DNA from: Dactylosporangium sp040689395
GTDB taxonomy: Bacteria; Actinomycetota; Actinomycetes; Mycobacteriales; Micromonosporaceae
DNA: 64,000 nt
Direction of reading: 5' to 3'
NCBI RefSeq assembly: GCF_040689395.1
Contig: NZ_JBFAZX010000026.1
Coordinates: 42,271-106,270 of the forward strand
The stretch's first letter is position 1; each line of letters starts with the position of its first letter. The notes under the pieces were generated by a model, which had not been told where the DNA came from, searched no databases, and saw nothing but the letters and a program-made list of their open reading frames with translations. Below are positions 52,835 to 61,549 of the stretch, one piece after another. The position numbers were made by a program, and so were the translations under genes.

Positions 52835-53806
52835 ATGCAGCAGCGACCGCTCGGCCGTAGCGGGCTGGCGGTATCCCGGCTGGCCCTCGGCACGATGACC
52901 TGGGGCCGTGACACCGACGCCGACGACGCGGCCGCCCAGCTCAAGACATTCCGTGACGCCGGCGGCACACTGCTGGACACCGCGGACGTCTACGCCGACG
53001 GCGAGGCCGAGTCCGTCATCGGCGCCCTGGTGGGCCGCCTGGTACCGCGGGAGGAGCTGGTCATCGCCACGAAGGCGGGCCTGCGCCCCGGCATGACCCG
53101 CCGCCGCGACGGCTCCCGCGGCCACCTCCTGCGTGCCCTGGACACCTCCCTGCAGCGACTCGGGACCGACCACGTCGACCTGTGGCAGGTGCACGGGTAC
53201 GACCCCGACACGCCGCTGGAGGAGACCCTCTCCGCGATCGACACCGCCGTCAGCAGCGGCCGGGCCCGCTATGCCGGCGTGTCGAACTTCTCCGGCTGGC
53301 AGACCGCCCGCGCCGCCACCTGGCAGGCGGCCTGGCCGGGCCGGGCGCCGGTGGTGTCGACGCAGGTGGAGTACTCCCTGCTGGAGCGGGGCATCGAGCG
53401 CGAGGTGATACCGGCCTGCTCGGCGCTCGGCATCGGCATCCTGCCCTGGTCGCCGCTCGGGCGGGGGGTGCTCACCGGCAAGTACCGCACCGGCGTGCCC
53501 GCCGACTCCCGTGCCGCGTCGCCGCACTTCGAGCGGTTCGTGGCGCCCTACCTCGACGACCGGTGCACCGGCATCGCCGAGGCGGTCGCCACCGCCGCCG
53601 GCGGGCTCGGCGTGTCGCCGCTGGAGGTGGCCCTCGCGTGGGTGCGCGACCGCCCCGGTGTGGTGGCCCCGGTGCTCGGCGCCCGCACCGTCGGGCAGTT
53701 GCTCGGCGCGCTGCAGACCGAGGAGATCGTGCTGCCGCGCGAGATCCGGGCCGCGCTCGACGACGTGTCGGCGCCCACCTCCGGCTATCCGGAGCGGCAG
53801 ACGTAA
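52835..53806 (+). CDS. Aldo/keto reductase
   Basis: 323 aa. LGRSGLAVSRLALGTMTWG, LLDTADVYADGEAE with the catalytic Asp and Tyr, IATKAGLRPGM with Lys, and LWQVHGYDPDTPLEETL with His complete the AKR tetrad. WSPLGRGVLTGKYR and VAPVLGARTVGQL are the NADPH-binding region. The physiological substrate is not known. It diverges from the LLM gene. Confidence 0.92.
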   Translation: MQQRPLGRSGLAVSRLALGTMTWGRDTDADDAAAQLKTFRDAGGTLLDTADVYADGEAESVIGALVGRLVPREELVIATKAGLRPGMTRRRDGSRGHLLRALDTSLQRLGTDHVDLWQVHGYDPDTPLEETLSAIDTAVSSGRARYAGVSNFSGWQTARAATWQAAWPGRAPVVSTQVEYSLLERGIEREVIPACSALGIGILPWSPLGRGVLTGKYRTGVPADSRAASPHFERFVAPYLDDRCTGIAEAVATAAGGLGVSPLEVALAWVRDRPGVVAPVLGARTVGQLLGALQTEEIVLPREIRAALDDVSAPTSGYPERQT

Positions 53807-53832
53807 AGCGGCAGACATAACCTGGACGGATC

Positions 53833-54858
53833 ATGTTGCGCCGACTGCTCCCCCTGGCCGGCGTGCTGCTGCTCACCGCGTGTGGCGGCGACACGCCCGC
53901 CGGCCGCCCAGATGCCACCGTCCCGACCCCGACGTGGGCCCCGCAGGCCGCCGCGCCGTCCACGGGCTCGACCGCGGCCGTGCCTGCCAAGCCCGCGGGC
54001 GTGGCGCTCGGCGCGGGCGGAGCACGCGTGGCGGTCATCTCCGAGAGATCCGCGCTCGTCCTGCACGAGCCCGCCACCGGCGTCGCGGAGATCCCGGCCG
54101 CCGAGCCACCCCGCGGCGTGGTCGCCGTGGCCGGCGGCGGCTTCCGCGCGGTGGCCGGCACGGCCGTGCTCGACCTGCCGCCCGGCGCCACCGCGCCGGC
54201 GTCCTGGCCGCTGCCCGCGCCGGGCGGCGCGATCGCGGTGCCGGGCACCTCACGGACCTCGGGCACGCCGGGCAGCTCGGACTGGACCGCGGTGGCCCTC
54301 CCCGACCGCGGCGACGTGACCATCCTCTCGCCCGCCGGGACCGAGCTTCGGACCATCCACACCGGCGGCCGCCCGTCGGCGCTGGCCGCCGACGACGAGC
54401 GCATCGCGGTCCTGGACGCCGGGCAGTCCTCGCTGACCGTGTACGACGCGGCCACCGGTGCCCGTCAGGAGGTGCTGCGAGCCGGCGACGGCGCCGTGGC
54501 GGTCGCCGCCGTCAGCAGCCCGGGCGGCAGGAGCCGGTTCGCCGTGATCGACGCCCGGGACGGCGAGCTGCTGGTCTTCGACACCGGACCGCTGCTGCTC
54601 CGGCAGCGCTACCCGGTGCCGGGCGGCGCGTGGGCGCTCGCCTACGACCCCGGCCGGGGGATACTGTGGGTGACCGTCACGCAGCGCAACGAGGTCGTCG
54701 GGTTCGATCTAAGCGGCGGTACCCCCCGCGAGGTGGCCCGGCACGCCACCGTGCGGCTGCCGGTCGCGGTCGCCGTCGACCCGTCCACCGGCGCGCTGGC
54801 CGTCGCCGGGTCGGACGCCACCGGCACGGAAGGGCTGGTGCACCGGATACCGGCGTAG
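53833..54858 (+). CDS. Beta-propeller lipoprotein
   Basis: 341 aa. The signal peptide MLRRLLPLAGVLLLTACGGD has the lipobox LTAC, so Cys17 is lipidated. A Pro/Ala/Ser linker follows. Repeating blade-like segments (RVAVISERSALVLHEPATG, RFAVIDARDGELLVFDTG, GILWVTVTQRNEVVGFDL) indicate a seven-bladed YVTN/SMP-type propeller. Ligand unknown. TAACCT lies 9 nt before the ATG. Confidence 0.85.
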   Translation: MLRRLLPLAGVLLLTACGGDTPAGRPDATVPTPTWAPQAAAPSTGSTAAVPAKPAGVALGAGGARVAVISERSALVLHEPATGVAEIPAAEPPRGVVAVAGGGFRAVAGTAVLDLPPGATAPASWPLPAPGGAIAVPGTSRTSGTPGSSDWTAVALPDRGDVTILSPAGTELRTIHTGGRPSALAADDERIAVLDAGQSSLTVYDAATGARQEVLRAGDGAVAVAAVSSPGGRSRFAVIDARDGELLVFDTGPLLLRQRYPVPGGAWALAYDPGRGILWVTVTQRNEVVGFDLSGGTPREVARHATVRLPVAVAVDPSTGALAVAGSDATGTEGLVHRIPA

Positions 54859-54870
54859 CAGTATCGGGTC

Positions 54871-55062
54871 ATGGACTACGAATATGTGCCGCTGCGGTTG
54901 CCGTCGAATGTCGACCGGATGACCGCTAACGCACAGCTGACGATCCAGGCCGAGTACGGTGGCTGGGAGCTCGCCCGGGTGCGGCTCTACCCCGACGGGA
55001 GCCGCCAGGTGATGCTCCGCCGCCGCGTCACGAGCGAGACGCTGCCCGGCCTCAGCACGTAG
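54871..55062 (+). CDS. DUF5703 family small protein
   Basis: 63 aa. YEYVPLRLPSNVDRMTAN, AEYGGWELARVRLYPDGSRQ and VMLRRRV match the DUF5703 family, a small conserved actinobacterial protein of unknown function. It follows the lipoprotein gene by 12 nt, so it is probably in the same operon. It converges on the minus-strand gene ending at 55066. Confidence 0.85.
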   Translation: MDYEYVPLRLPSNVDRMTANAQLTIQAEYGGWELARVRLYPDGSRQVMLRRRVTSETLPGLST

Positions 55063-55065
55063 CCT

Positions 55066-55623
55066 TCAACCGGCCCCAGTCCGCGCCGCACCGGCCGGCC
55101 TCCTCAGCCTTGTATGCGTCAGGCCGGTTGCGCGAAGCTCGCCTCGACCTCGACCTCGACCTCGACCGCCTCCGTCACGCTCAGCGTCGCCGCGCTGGCC
55201 AGCGCTGACCGCGGCTATCGCCGGGCTGATCCCGGCCGGGGCTCCGTCGCCGTTACCGTCGCTGTCGCCGTCGCGGGGCTGGTCGCCGCCGCGCGGGGCG
55301 GGCCGACCTGCTGCTGCGTCGAGTGCCGGACGGTCCTCGAACCGCTCGGTCGGCGCCCGCCTCGCCTTCAGCCGCGTGCCGACCGCCGCCACCGGCGCTG
55401 CCTTGGCCGTCGCGCCGCACGCGACGCTCCCCGACTTGCCCTGCCGGCCGACCTTGCGTTGATCGAGCTTGTACCTCGCGCCCGGCACGTCCGGTGCACC
55501 CGGCACGTCCGGTGCACCCGGCACGTCCGATGCGCCCGGCGCAGCCGGTATGCCTGGCGTATCCGGCACATCCCGCGCGGGTGGCGGCCGGCCCGGGACC
55601 GTGGTGGCCCGGGCCGGCCGCAC
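55066..55623 (-). CDS. Low-complexity protein with PDVPGA repeats
   Basis: About 185 aa from the GTG at 55623, five nucleotides after the upstream gene's stop. The N-terminal third has hexapeptide repeats PDVPGA, PDVPGA, SDVPGA. A basic part follows (RYKLDQRKVGRQGKSG), then a Gly/Arg/Asp-rich tail including GGGRGRGRGRG. GC at third positions is high in this frame, and the stop lies 4 nt beyond the convergent DUF5703 stop. Long frames also exist on the other strand, so the call is provisional. Likely disordered; function unknown. Confidence 0.45.
   Translation of the reverse strand: MRPARATTVPGRPPPARDVPDTPGIPAAPGASDVPGAPDVPGAPDVPGARYKLDQRKVGRQGKSGSVACGATAKAAPVAAVGTRLKARRAPTERFEDRPALDAAAGRPAPRGGDQPRDGDSDGNGDGAPAGISPAIAAVSAGQRGDAERDGGGRGRGRGRGELRATGLTHTRLRRPAGAARTGAG
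55478..55567. repeat. 18-bp tandem repeat, five units
   Basis: Units of GC(A/G)CCCGGCACGTCCGGT: three nearly identical, two degenerate. They encode the PDVPGA peptides on the minus strand. A 6-bp CGACCT repeat also occurs at about 55143-55168. Confidence 0.8.
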
Positions 55624-55628
55624 CCGGG

Positions 55629-56345
55629 TCAGCGGCGTTCCGCGGCCTTGCCCCGGCCAGAGCCGCCGGCGGCGTCCGCTTCGTCCGCTTCCTCGGCCAG
55701 CTCTTCGTCCGCCTCGACGAACGCGTGCTCGTCGAGGCGGTCGACGACACGGTCGCCCCCCGACAGGGCGAACGGGCCAGTGCCGTCGTTGTCCTCGTAG
55801 GTTTCCGGGTCCAGCGGGGTCTCGACCTCGGCGACGATGACCACGCCGTCGAGGGACTCCAGCTCCGGGATGTCCAGGGCGCCGAGCGAGCCGTCGCCGG
55901 CCTGCATCAGCTCCAGGACGGCCTCGCCGACCGTCTCGACCGGGGCGCCGTCGCTGTCGCCCGAGTTGGTGCGGCGCGCGGCCTCGGCGAGGCGGAGCAG
56001 GGCGGCGACGCTCGGTACACGATAGTCGCGGCGCTGGCGGACGGAGATGACCTGCGGGTGCGGGTCCTCCGCCTCGGCGCCGTCGACGCCGCCGATGCCG
56101 ACGCCGAACTGGCGGTCGGCCTCCTCCGGGTCGATCGCGTCGACGTCCCACGGGGTGACCTCGCCGAACTCGTCGAGCAGGAACTCGTCGTAGCTGTTGG
56201 AGGCGTTGTTGAGCTCTACGTAGGCGCGCCACACCTCGTCGTCGTCGGCCCGCCCATTGGCGGCCTTGACCGCGGCAAGGTGCTCGCGGGCCGCCGCGAT
56301 CACGCGCTCGAGCGCGGCGTCAAGCTCCGCGTGCCGGTCGGTCAT
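55629..56345 (-). CDS. Acidic conserved hypothetical protein
   Basis: 238 aa. An N-terminal helical region (AALERVIAAAREHLAAVKAA) is followed by a globular part with EVWRAYVELNNASNSYDEFL and RQRRDYRVPSVAALLRLAEA. The C-terminus is acidic and Ala-rich (EADEELAEEADEADAAGG). There is no membrane segment or known motif. The ribosome site GGGGGAG is 8 nt before the ATG. It lies 39 nt after the M20 peptidase stop on the same strand. Function unknown. Confidence 0.75.
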   Translation of the reverse strand: MTDRHAELDAALERVIAAAREHLAAVKAANGRADDDEVWRAYVELNNASNSYDEFLLDEFGEVTPWDVDAIDPEEADRQFGVGIGGVDGAEAEDPHPQVISVRQRRDYRVPSVAALLRLAEAARRTNSGDSDGAPVETVGEAVLELMQAGDGSLGALDIPELESLDGVVIVAEVETPLDPETYEDNDGTGPFALSGGDRVVDRLDEHAFVEADEELAEEADEADAAGGSGRGKAAERR

Positions 56346-56384
56346 GATGGGACTCCCCCTGAAATCGATGAAGCGCTGGCTAGG

Positions 56385-57686
56385 TCAGGACTGCTGCAGG
56401 AACCGGTCGAGAACTCGCACGCCGAACTGTAGTCCCTCCACGGGAATGCGCTCGTCAATGCCATGGAACAACGCGGCGAAGTTCAGATCGGCCGGCAGGC
56501 GTACGGGCGCGAAGCCGAAGCAGCGGATGCCGAGCTTCGCGAACTGCTTGGCGTCGGTGCCGCCGCTGAGCATGTAGGGGACGGTCACGGCACCTGGGTC
56601 CTCCGCCCGCAGCGCCGCCGACATGGCCTCGACCAGCGCCCCGTCGAACGTGGTCTCGAGGGCCGGCTGGCGGTGAATGTACTCCAGCTCGATGTCCGGC
56701 CCGACGATGCGGCGCAGCTCCTCCTCGAACGCCTCGGACTGCCCCGGCAGGGTGCGGCAGTCGATGGTCGCCGAGGCGCGGCCGGGAATGACGTTGTCCT
56801 TGTACCCGGCGGACAGCCGGGTCGGGTTGGCGGTGTTGCGCAGCGTGGCTCCGATGATCATCGCGATCGGACCGATCTTGCCGACGGCGGCCTCGGGGTC
56901 ATCGAGGTCGAGCTCGATGCCGAGCATCTGCGTGACCTCCTCGAGGAACGCGTGCACCGTCGGGGTGAGCACAATCGGGAACTTGTGCTGGCCCACCCGC
57001 GCGACCGCCTCGGCCAGCGCGGTGACCGCGTTGTCGTCGTTGATCATCGAGCCGTGGCCCGGGCGGCCCTTGGCGTGCAGGCGCAGCCAGTCGATGCCCT
57101 TCTGCGCGGTCTCGACGAGATAGAGCCGCTGGTCGCCGCCGATGCTCATGGAGAAGCCGCCGACCTCGCCGATCGCCTCGGTGACGCCCTCGAAGCAGTC
57201 CGGGTGCCGGTCCACCAGGTATTGAGCGCCGTAGGTGCTGCCGGCCTCCTCGTCGGCGAGGAAAGCCAGCACGACGTCGCGCGGGGGCTTGCGGCCTTCG
57301 CGCTTCATCTGCCGCACCAACGCCAGGACCATCGCGTCGAAGTCCTTCATGTCGACGGCCCCGCGCCCCCACAGGTAACCGTCCTTGAGCTCGCCGCCGA
57401 ACGGGTGCACCGACCACTCTGACGCGTCGGCCGGCACCACGTCGAGGTGGCCGTGGATCAGCAGCGCGTCGTGCGACGGATCGGTGCCCTCGAACCGGGC
57501 GACGACGCTGGCACGCCCCGGCTCGCTCTCGTAGATCTCGGGCTGGAATCCGACCTCGGCGAGCTTCTCCGCCACGTATTCGGCGGCGACCCGCTCCCCG
57601 GCGCTGGTGGCGAGGTCGCCGGTGTTGGTGGTGTCGATGCGCAGCAGATCCCGGCAGATTTCGATGACCTCGTCGGTGGCGTCCAT
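56385..57686 (-). CDS. M20/M25/M40 family metallopeptidase
   Basis: 433 aa. LLIHGHLDVVPAD has the first metal His and catalytic Asp, WGRGAVDMKDFDAMVLAL the bridging Asp, FLADEEAGSTYGAQYL the catalytic Glu pair, and SGGTDAKQFAKLGIRCFGF with ALFHGIDERIPVEGL the remaining ligands. A dimerisation domain sits at about residues 190-330. The closest style is dipeptidase/ArgE-DapE-like M20A; the substrate is unassigned. Complete. Confidence 0.93.
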   Translation of the reverse strand: MDATDEVIEICRDLLRIDTTNTGDLATSAGERVAAEYVAEKLAEVGFQPEIYESEPGRASVVARFEGTDPSHDALLIHGHLDVVPADASEWSVHPFGGELKDGYLWGRGAVDMKDFDAMVLALVRQMKREGRKPPRDVVLAFLADEEAGSTYGAQYLVDRHPDCFEGVTEAIGEVGGFSMSIGGDQRLYLVETAQKGIDWLRLHAKGRPGHGSMINDDNAVTALAEAVARVGQHKFPIVLTPTVHAFLEEVTQMLGIELDLDDPEAAVGKIGPIAMIIGATLRNTANPTRLSAGYKDNVIPGRASATIDCRTLPGQSEAFEEELRRIVGPDIELEYIHRQPALETTFDGALVEAMSAALRAEDPGAVTVPYMLSGGTDAKQFAKLGIRCFGFAPVRLPADLNFAALFHGIDERIPVEGLQFGVRVLDRFLQQS

Positions 57687-57955
57687 GGTGAAGTCATATC
57701 AGGCGGCACCGGCAGTTTCCCGCGTGGTCCAAAGATGGCTACGCGACGTCACCTCGGCAACTCTCAGCGTAACCAGCTATATCCGATCGAGGCGAGAACC
57801 GCCTGACCGGAGGCGTTCGGGTGGCGAGCCTCTGCCAGATAACGGACATGACGGCTCTTTCCGTCGAAACGGCGCGTCAGCGGGCAACCTACCGTTTCAA
57901 GCGGGGGCCCGCCGGGTAACCGTGCGTCACCACAAGCGATCGAGGAGGGTCAACG

Positions 57956-58552
57956 GTGAGTTCCGCCCCGCTCCCGCCACTGCCGCCCGTACCCGGCGTG
58001 ACCGACGACGAGCTCCAACCGGCCGGGCGCAGCATGATCGAGGTGCTCGAGGAGGACCACGATCGCCTCGTCCGGCTCTGCTCCCGCGCGGCGACGGAGC
58101 CGGCCGCGTCGGACGTCCTGGTGGCGACCCTGGCGCGGCACCTGGCGGCCGAGCAGCAATACCTTTATCCAGCAGTCCGTTCGGTACTGCCGGAAGGCCC
58201 GGCCATCGCCGAACGCGAGCTCGCCGCCAACGCGGACCTGCTCGTGGCACTGCGACGGTCGCACTCGACCACCGATGGCGCAGCCCTGCAGTCGATCACG
58301 GAGCGAATCCGTCAGCACACGCACCGCGCTGCGACCGAGGTCTTCCCTGCCCTGCGCGGGCGCTTCTCCAACGGCGAACTCGTCCGGCTCGGCAACCGGG
58401 TCGAGATCGCCCGGTCCGCCGCCCCGACCAGGCCACATCCAGGCACTCCGTCCACCCCGCCCCTGGACAAGATCGTCGACCCGGCCCTGGGTGTCGTGGA
58501 CAAGGTGATGGACGTTCTCTCGTGCCGTACAACATGGGAAGAAGACCTCTGA
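57956..58552 (+). CDS. Hemerythrin-like (HHE) domain protein
   Basis: 198 aa. MIEVLEEDHDRLVRLCSRA starts the helical bundle, LARHLAAEQQYLYPAVRSVL supplies His and Glu, and RIRQHTHRAATEVFPALRGR the last helix: the His/Glu pattern of a di-iron HHE domain. The C-terminal 50 residues are Pro-rich with DKIVDPALGVVDKVMDVL. The GTG start has GAGGAGGG upstream. Possibly an oxygen, iron or NO-responsive protein. A large hairpin follows. Confidence 0.8.
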   Translation: MSSAPLPPLPPVPGVTDDELQPAGRSMIEVLEEDHDRLVRLCSRAATEPAASDVLVATLARHLAAEQQYLYPAVRSVLPEGPAIAERELAANADLLVALRRSHSTTDGAALQSITERIRQHTHRAATEVFPALRGRFSNGELVRLGNRVEIARSAAPTRPHPGTPSTPPLDKIVDPALGVVDKVMDVLSCRTTWEEDL

Positions 58553-58648
58553 GCAGCTGACACTTGCGGGCACCATCCCATTGTCGCGGCATTGCCGATT
58601 CGGCCCGGGTGGCGTCAGCATTCTCGACGCCCGAGGCCCGACACGCCC

Positions 58649-58704
58649 GGGCCTGGTGTCGCGGGTGGCCGACTCCCCCTCCGGCCACCCGCGGCACCAG
58701 GCCC
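58649..58704 (+). terminator. 22-bp hairpin after the HHE gene
   Basis: Arms GGGCCTGGTG..CGCGGGTGGCC and GGCCACCCGCG..CACCAGGCCC pair over 22 bp with one mismatch around a 12-nt loop. Confidence 0.7.
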
Positions 58705-58816
58705 CTGGACGCCCTCACGCCGGGACCGCCACGTGTCGGACGCCCCGATTAGCCAAGATCGCGCCAGACCGTGTAACGTATCGCAGGGCCGTTCGAGCGG
58801 GGCAGAAAACACCGCA

Positions 58817-58822
58817 TAGAAT
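58817..58822 (+). promoter_or_regulatory. -10 box for tRNA-Leu
   Basis: TAGAAT, ending 10 nt before the tRNA 5' end, with TTCGAG 19 nt upstream as a possible -35. Confidence 0.5.
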
Positions 58823-58832
58823 GGTTCAGCCG

Positions 58833-58916
58833 GTCGAAGTGGCGGAATGGCAGACGCGCTAGCTTGAGGTGCTAGTGCCCGTATAGGGCGTGGGGGTTCA
58901 AGTCCCCCCTTCGACA
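58833..58916 (+). tRNA. tRNA-Leu (anticodon GAG)
   Basis: 84 nt. A 7-bp acceptor stem (GTCGAAG with CTTCGAC) and discriminator A, with no encoded CCA. The anticodon stem CTAGC/GCTAG encloses the loop TTGAGGT, with GAG at 58866-58868. A long variable arm (TGCCCGTATAGGGCG) marks a class II tRNA, and the T arm is GGGGGTTCAAGTCCCCC. It reads CUC/CUU codons. A serine recombinase gene lies 40 nt downstream on the other strand. Confidence 0.97.
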
Positions 58917-58924
58917 CGTTAACC

Positions 58925-58951
58925 CCTGCGCCGAGACATTTCCGGCGCAGG
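58925..58951. terminator. Terminator after tRNA-Leu
   Basis: CCTGCGCCG and CGGCGCAGG, a 9-bp stem with a 9-nt loop, placed between the convergent tRNA and recombinase genes. Confidence 0.65.
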
Positions 58952-58955
58952 CGGG

Positions 58956-60353
58956 TCAATTCGGAAATTCCGCCTCGATGCGGCAGGCAGTCTCCGTGCA
59001 GGTCACCACCAGCCGATGCTCGCGCAGGTGACACACGATTTGCTGCACCGCCTGGTCGGCCACCGCCGATCCGCCGCTGTCGCGCAGCAACCCGCGAATG
59101 ACCGTGATCATCCGGTCCTCCCGGACGTAGACGTTCCGCGACCGGTCCGGGCCCCGCGGCGTCGCGCTGGAATGGCCGTGCTGGCAGCGGTAGGCCGGTC
59201 GACCGTGCGACCAGCACGACTCCAACCGCCGACCACACAACCCACACCGCAACAGACCCACCAACCGGTACCGCCGCCGGCCGCCACCGCGCGGCGCCGG
59301 CAGCGCGCTGACCTGCTGGACCGCGATGAAGTCGGCCTCGGACACCAGCGCCGGATGCGCAACCTGTTTGGAGATCACCCACTCGCTGGTACTGGCCCAG
59401 CGCTGCGTCTTGAACGGTCCAGGCAAATGCGCCGGCGTGTGGTGTGCCGGCTGCCGGTTCCACACTTGCCGACCGGTGTACTTGACGTTCGACAGGAGCG
59501 CCCGGACCGTGTTCAACGCCCACCCGCAGCCATTGCGATGGCGGTTGCGGCCCGGGTCGACCTGTGACGGGCACGGCACGCCCCTCGCGTTCAGCGTCGC
59601 GACGATCCGCGACACGCTGCACCCACGCAACCGCTCCGCGAAGATCCACCGCACGATCGGCGCCGTCACCGGATCCGGGTCGTACCGCTGCAACCGCCGC
59701 CCCCACTTCGCATGCATTGGATTCGGATGCGGACCCGCGTCCACCAGCCGGTAACCGTACAACGGCCGGCCACCGAGGAACCGACCCTCATCCCGGGCCT
59801 GCGCCCGCATCGCCGCCAGAGCCCGAGAACGCGCCCGCAACACCTCCCGCTTCGACTGCGCCCCGAGCAGCATCAGCAACGCCTGATGCGAAGGCTCGGC
59901 CAGATCGATCCGGCCGTGCGCCTCCGGCAGCCACAACTGCACACCATGCGCTTCCAACAGCGGGATCAGCGACAGCACCTGATCCCCGTAGAACGCCCGC
60001 TCGTACTCCCCCACCACCACCGCATCGAAGCCACGCTCAGGATCAGCCAACGCCGCCAGCAGCATCGCTGCGTGCGGACGGTCACTCCACGGCAACCGCC
60101 GGCTGCGGTCCACGTCGAAGAACTCCACCACGATCCGGCCATGACCGTCAGTGAGGTCCTCGGCCACGTCCCGCTGCCACCGCCGCGACGAAACGGGCTC
60201 CTGGAAGTCAGCCGTCGACACCCGACCGTAAAACGCGAACCGCAACCCGCCGACCACATCCGGCCGCCGACGACGCGGCCGCCCCGCCAGCCGTGCTTGA
60301 CTCATCCAGTAGGTCAGCAGGTCGGGTTCGTCATGTTCCGAGAGGGTGGGCAC
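58956..60353 (-). CDS. Large serine recombinase
   Basis: About 465 aa. The resolvase domain starts FAFYGRVSTADFQEPVSSRR, with the catalytic Ser in GRVST, and continues VVVGEYERAFYGDQVLSLIP. The recombinase domain has GRPLYGYRLVDAGPHPNP and NARGVPCPSQVDPGRN. A zinc-ribbon region (LLRCGLCGRRLESCWSHGR) follows, then a C-terminal helical part. Such enzymes integrate phages or mobile islands. The GTG at 60353 is used because GGAG lies 6 nt upstream; the frame extends to 60440. It appears intact. Confidence 0.9.
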   Translation of the reverse strand: MPTLSEHDEPDLLTYWMSQARLAGRPRRRRPDVVGGLRFAFYGRVSTADFQEPVSSRRWQRDVAEDLTDGHGRIVVEFFDVDRSRRLPWSDRPHAAMLLAALADPERGFDAVVVGEYERAFYGDQVLSLIPLLEAHGVQLWLPEAHGRIDLAEPSHQALLMLLGAQSKREVLRARSRALAAMRAQARDEGRFLGGRPLYGYRLVDAGPHPNPMHAKWGRRLQRYDPDPVTAPIVRWIFAERLRGCSVSRIVATLNARGVPCPSQVDPGRNRHRNGCGWALNTVRALLSNVKYTGRQVWNRQPAHHTPAHLPGPFKTQRWASTSEWVISKQVAHPALVSEADFIAVQQVSALPAPRGGGRRRYRLVGLLRCGLCGRRLESCWSHGRPAYRCQHGHSSATPRGPDRSRNVYVREDRMITVIRGLLRDSGGSAVADQAVQQIVCHLREHRLVVTCTETACRIEAEFPN

Positions 60354-60565
60354 CACGCGCTCCGATCGCCAGCAAGGACAACCGCCACGACCCATTGGTG
60401 CCTGGTCAGGGTGCAGCGCGACGGACAACCTGTGCGACACGTGGGCAGTGAGGACCGGCCCGCGACCGCACCCTGCTGGCCCGGCCGGATGCTGCCCGCG
60501 TCGCCGTCGTCGCGGTGATGTCGTTGTGCGGCCAGCAGTTGATCAGCGATCGATCCGAGCCGCCG

Positions 60566-61081
60566 TCAATCCGGCAGGACGAGCTTCTCCCCGACGGACA
60601 CATACTGGGCACTCTCGCTCGCAAACGGCTCGCGGTACCAGTTCGCCCACCGGTCGCGCAGGCACGGGCCAGCCATCTGGGCCATCAAGTCCAGCTCAGC
60701 GGGCCAGACATAACGAAACGGGATCGAACGGAAGCCGCAGCGACCGTTGACGACCTCGACGTAGTTCGAGCTCATGGACTGGGTCACGACGTCGTACAGG
60801 TCGTAGGCCCACCGCGTTTCGCTCACCTGGAACGGCACGGCATCCTGTCCGGGCGGGCCTTCGCAGGTCCGGCATCATGACCTCAGTGACGAATCGGCCG
60901 CCGGGCTGCAAAAGCGCCGCGACGTTACGGAAGCAGGCCACCTGCACGCCGCCTGCATCGCCAGGTCCATGATCGTGTTGAAGACCAGGTACGCCACGGA
61001 GAAGGCCCCCTCCACCTGCGTATCGCGGCAGATGAGTGCGGCCGGGCGGTGCGACGCCGTCATTCGGGCTACGTGCCCGCG
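60566..61081 (-). pseudogene. SAM-dependent methyltransferase, frameshifted remnant
   Basis: Three consecutive frames read as one class I methyltransferase. VARMTASHRPAALICRD and VEGAFSVAYLVFNTIMDL come first. After a shift near 60950, VACFRNVAALLQPGGRFVTE and VMMPDLRR follow. After another near 60850, PFQVSETRWAYDLYDVVTQ and FRYVWPAELDLMAQMAG run to the stop. The N-terminal SAM-binding part is missing at the 61.08-kb side. At least two frameshifts make it non-functional. Confidence 0.8.
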
Positions 61082-61449
61082 GAATTTTCCAGAATCAGGA
61101 CTGTCATATCCAGCAGACGCTGGTAGTAGGACGCCTCGTAGCCGTCCAGGGCTGGAATCGCGCGGTTGAGCCTCTGCTCGCAATCCGCGAGAACGTCCCA
61201 CCGCCAGTCGTCGATGCCACCCCCGTTACTCAGCCACGTGTGGACGCAACCCGAGACGTTGGAATCAAGCGACACCATCTCCACACCATTTGCATCGTCT
61301 ACATACAGCCGGCGCGGAAAGGCGGCCTGTCTGTGTTCCTCGTAGAGCTCGGTCAGCAGCTCTGGCGGGACCTCCGGCTCGCGCAACTCGGGTCTCAGTT
61401 CCACACGATCATCTTCCACCTCGGTGGGCACTGTCTGGCGGTCGGCCAC
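61069..61449 (-). CDS. Orphan hypothetical protein
   Basis: 126 aa. A polar N-terminus rich in Glu and Pro (RVELRPELREPEVPPELLTE) is followed by RRLYVDDANGVEMVSLD, CVHTWLSNGGGIDDWRWDVL and YEASYYQRLLDMTVLILE. It is soluble and acidic, with no recognised motif. The start is uncertain (GTG 61449, no clear ribosome site). Its 3' end overlaps the truncated methyltransferase, as if the disruption brought them together. Confidence 0.55.
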   Translation of the reverse strand: MADRQTVPTEVEDDRVELRPELREPEVPPELLTELYEEHRQAAFPRRLYVDDANGVEMVSLDSNVSGCVHTWLSNGGGIDDWRWDVLADCEQRLNRAIPALDGYEASYYQRLLDMTVLILENSAGT

Positions 61450-61537
61450 TCACGACCCGCGCTGCGGATCGGATCACGATTGCCTGCATATCAAACATGA
61501 GCGAGCACCTCATCACGCCGTCATGTCCATGACCCGT

Positions 61538-61543
61538 TAGTCT
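61538..61543 (+). promoter_or_regulatory. -10 box for the 278-aa orphan gene
   Basis: TAGTCT, 6 nt before the ATG at 61550; it favours ATG 61550 over GTG 61547. Confidence 0.5.
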
Positions 61544-61549
61544 CGCGTG

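Noticed and set aside
55114..55800. A plus-strand secreted protein with a Ser/Thr/Ala-rich N-terminus
   Set aside because: It runs antisense through the end of the 238-aa gene, and its later part is Arg/Pro-rich as expected from a shadow frame.
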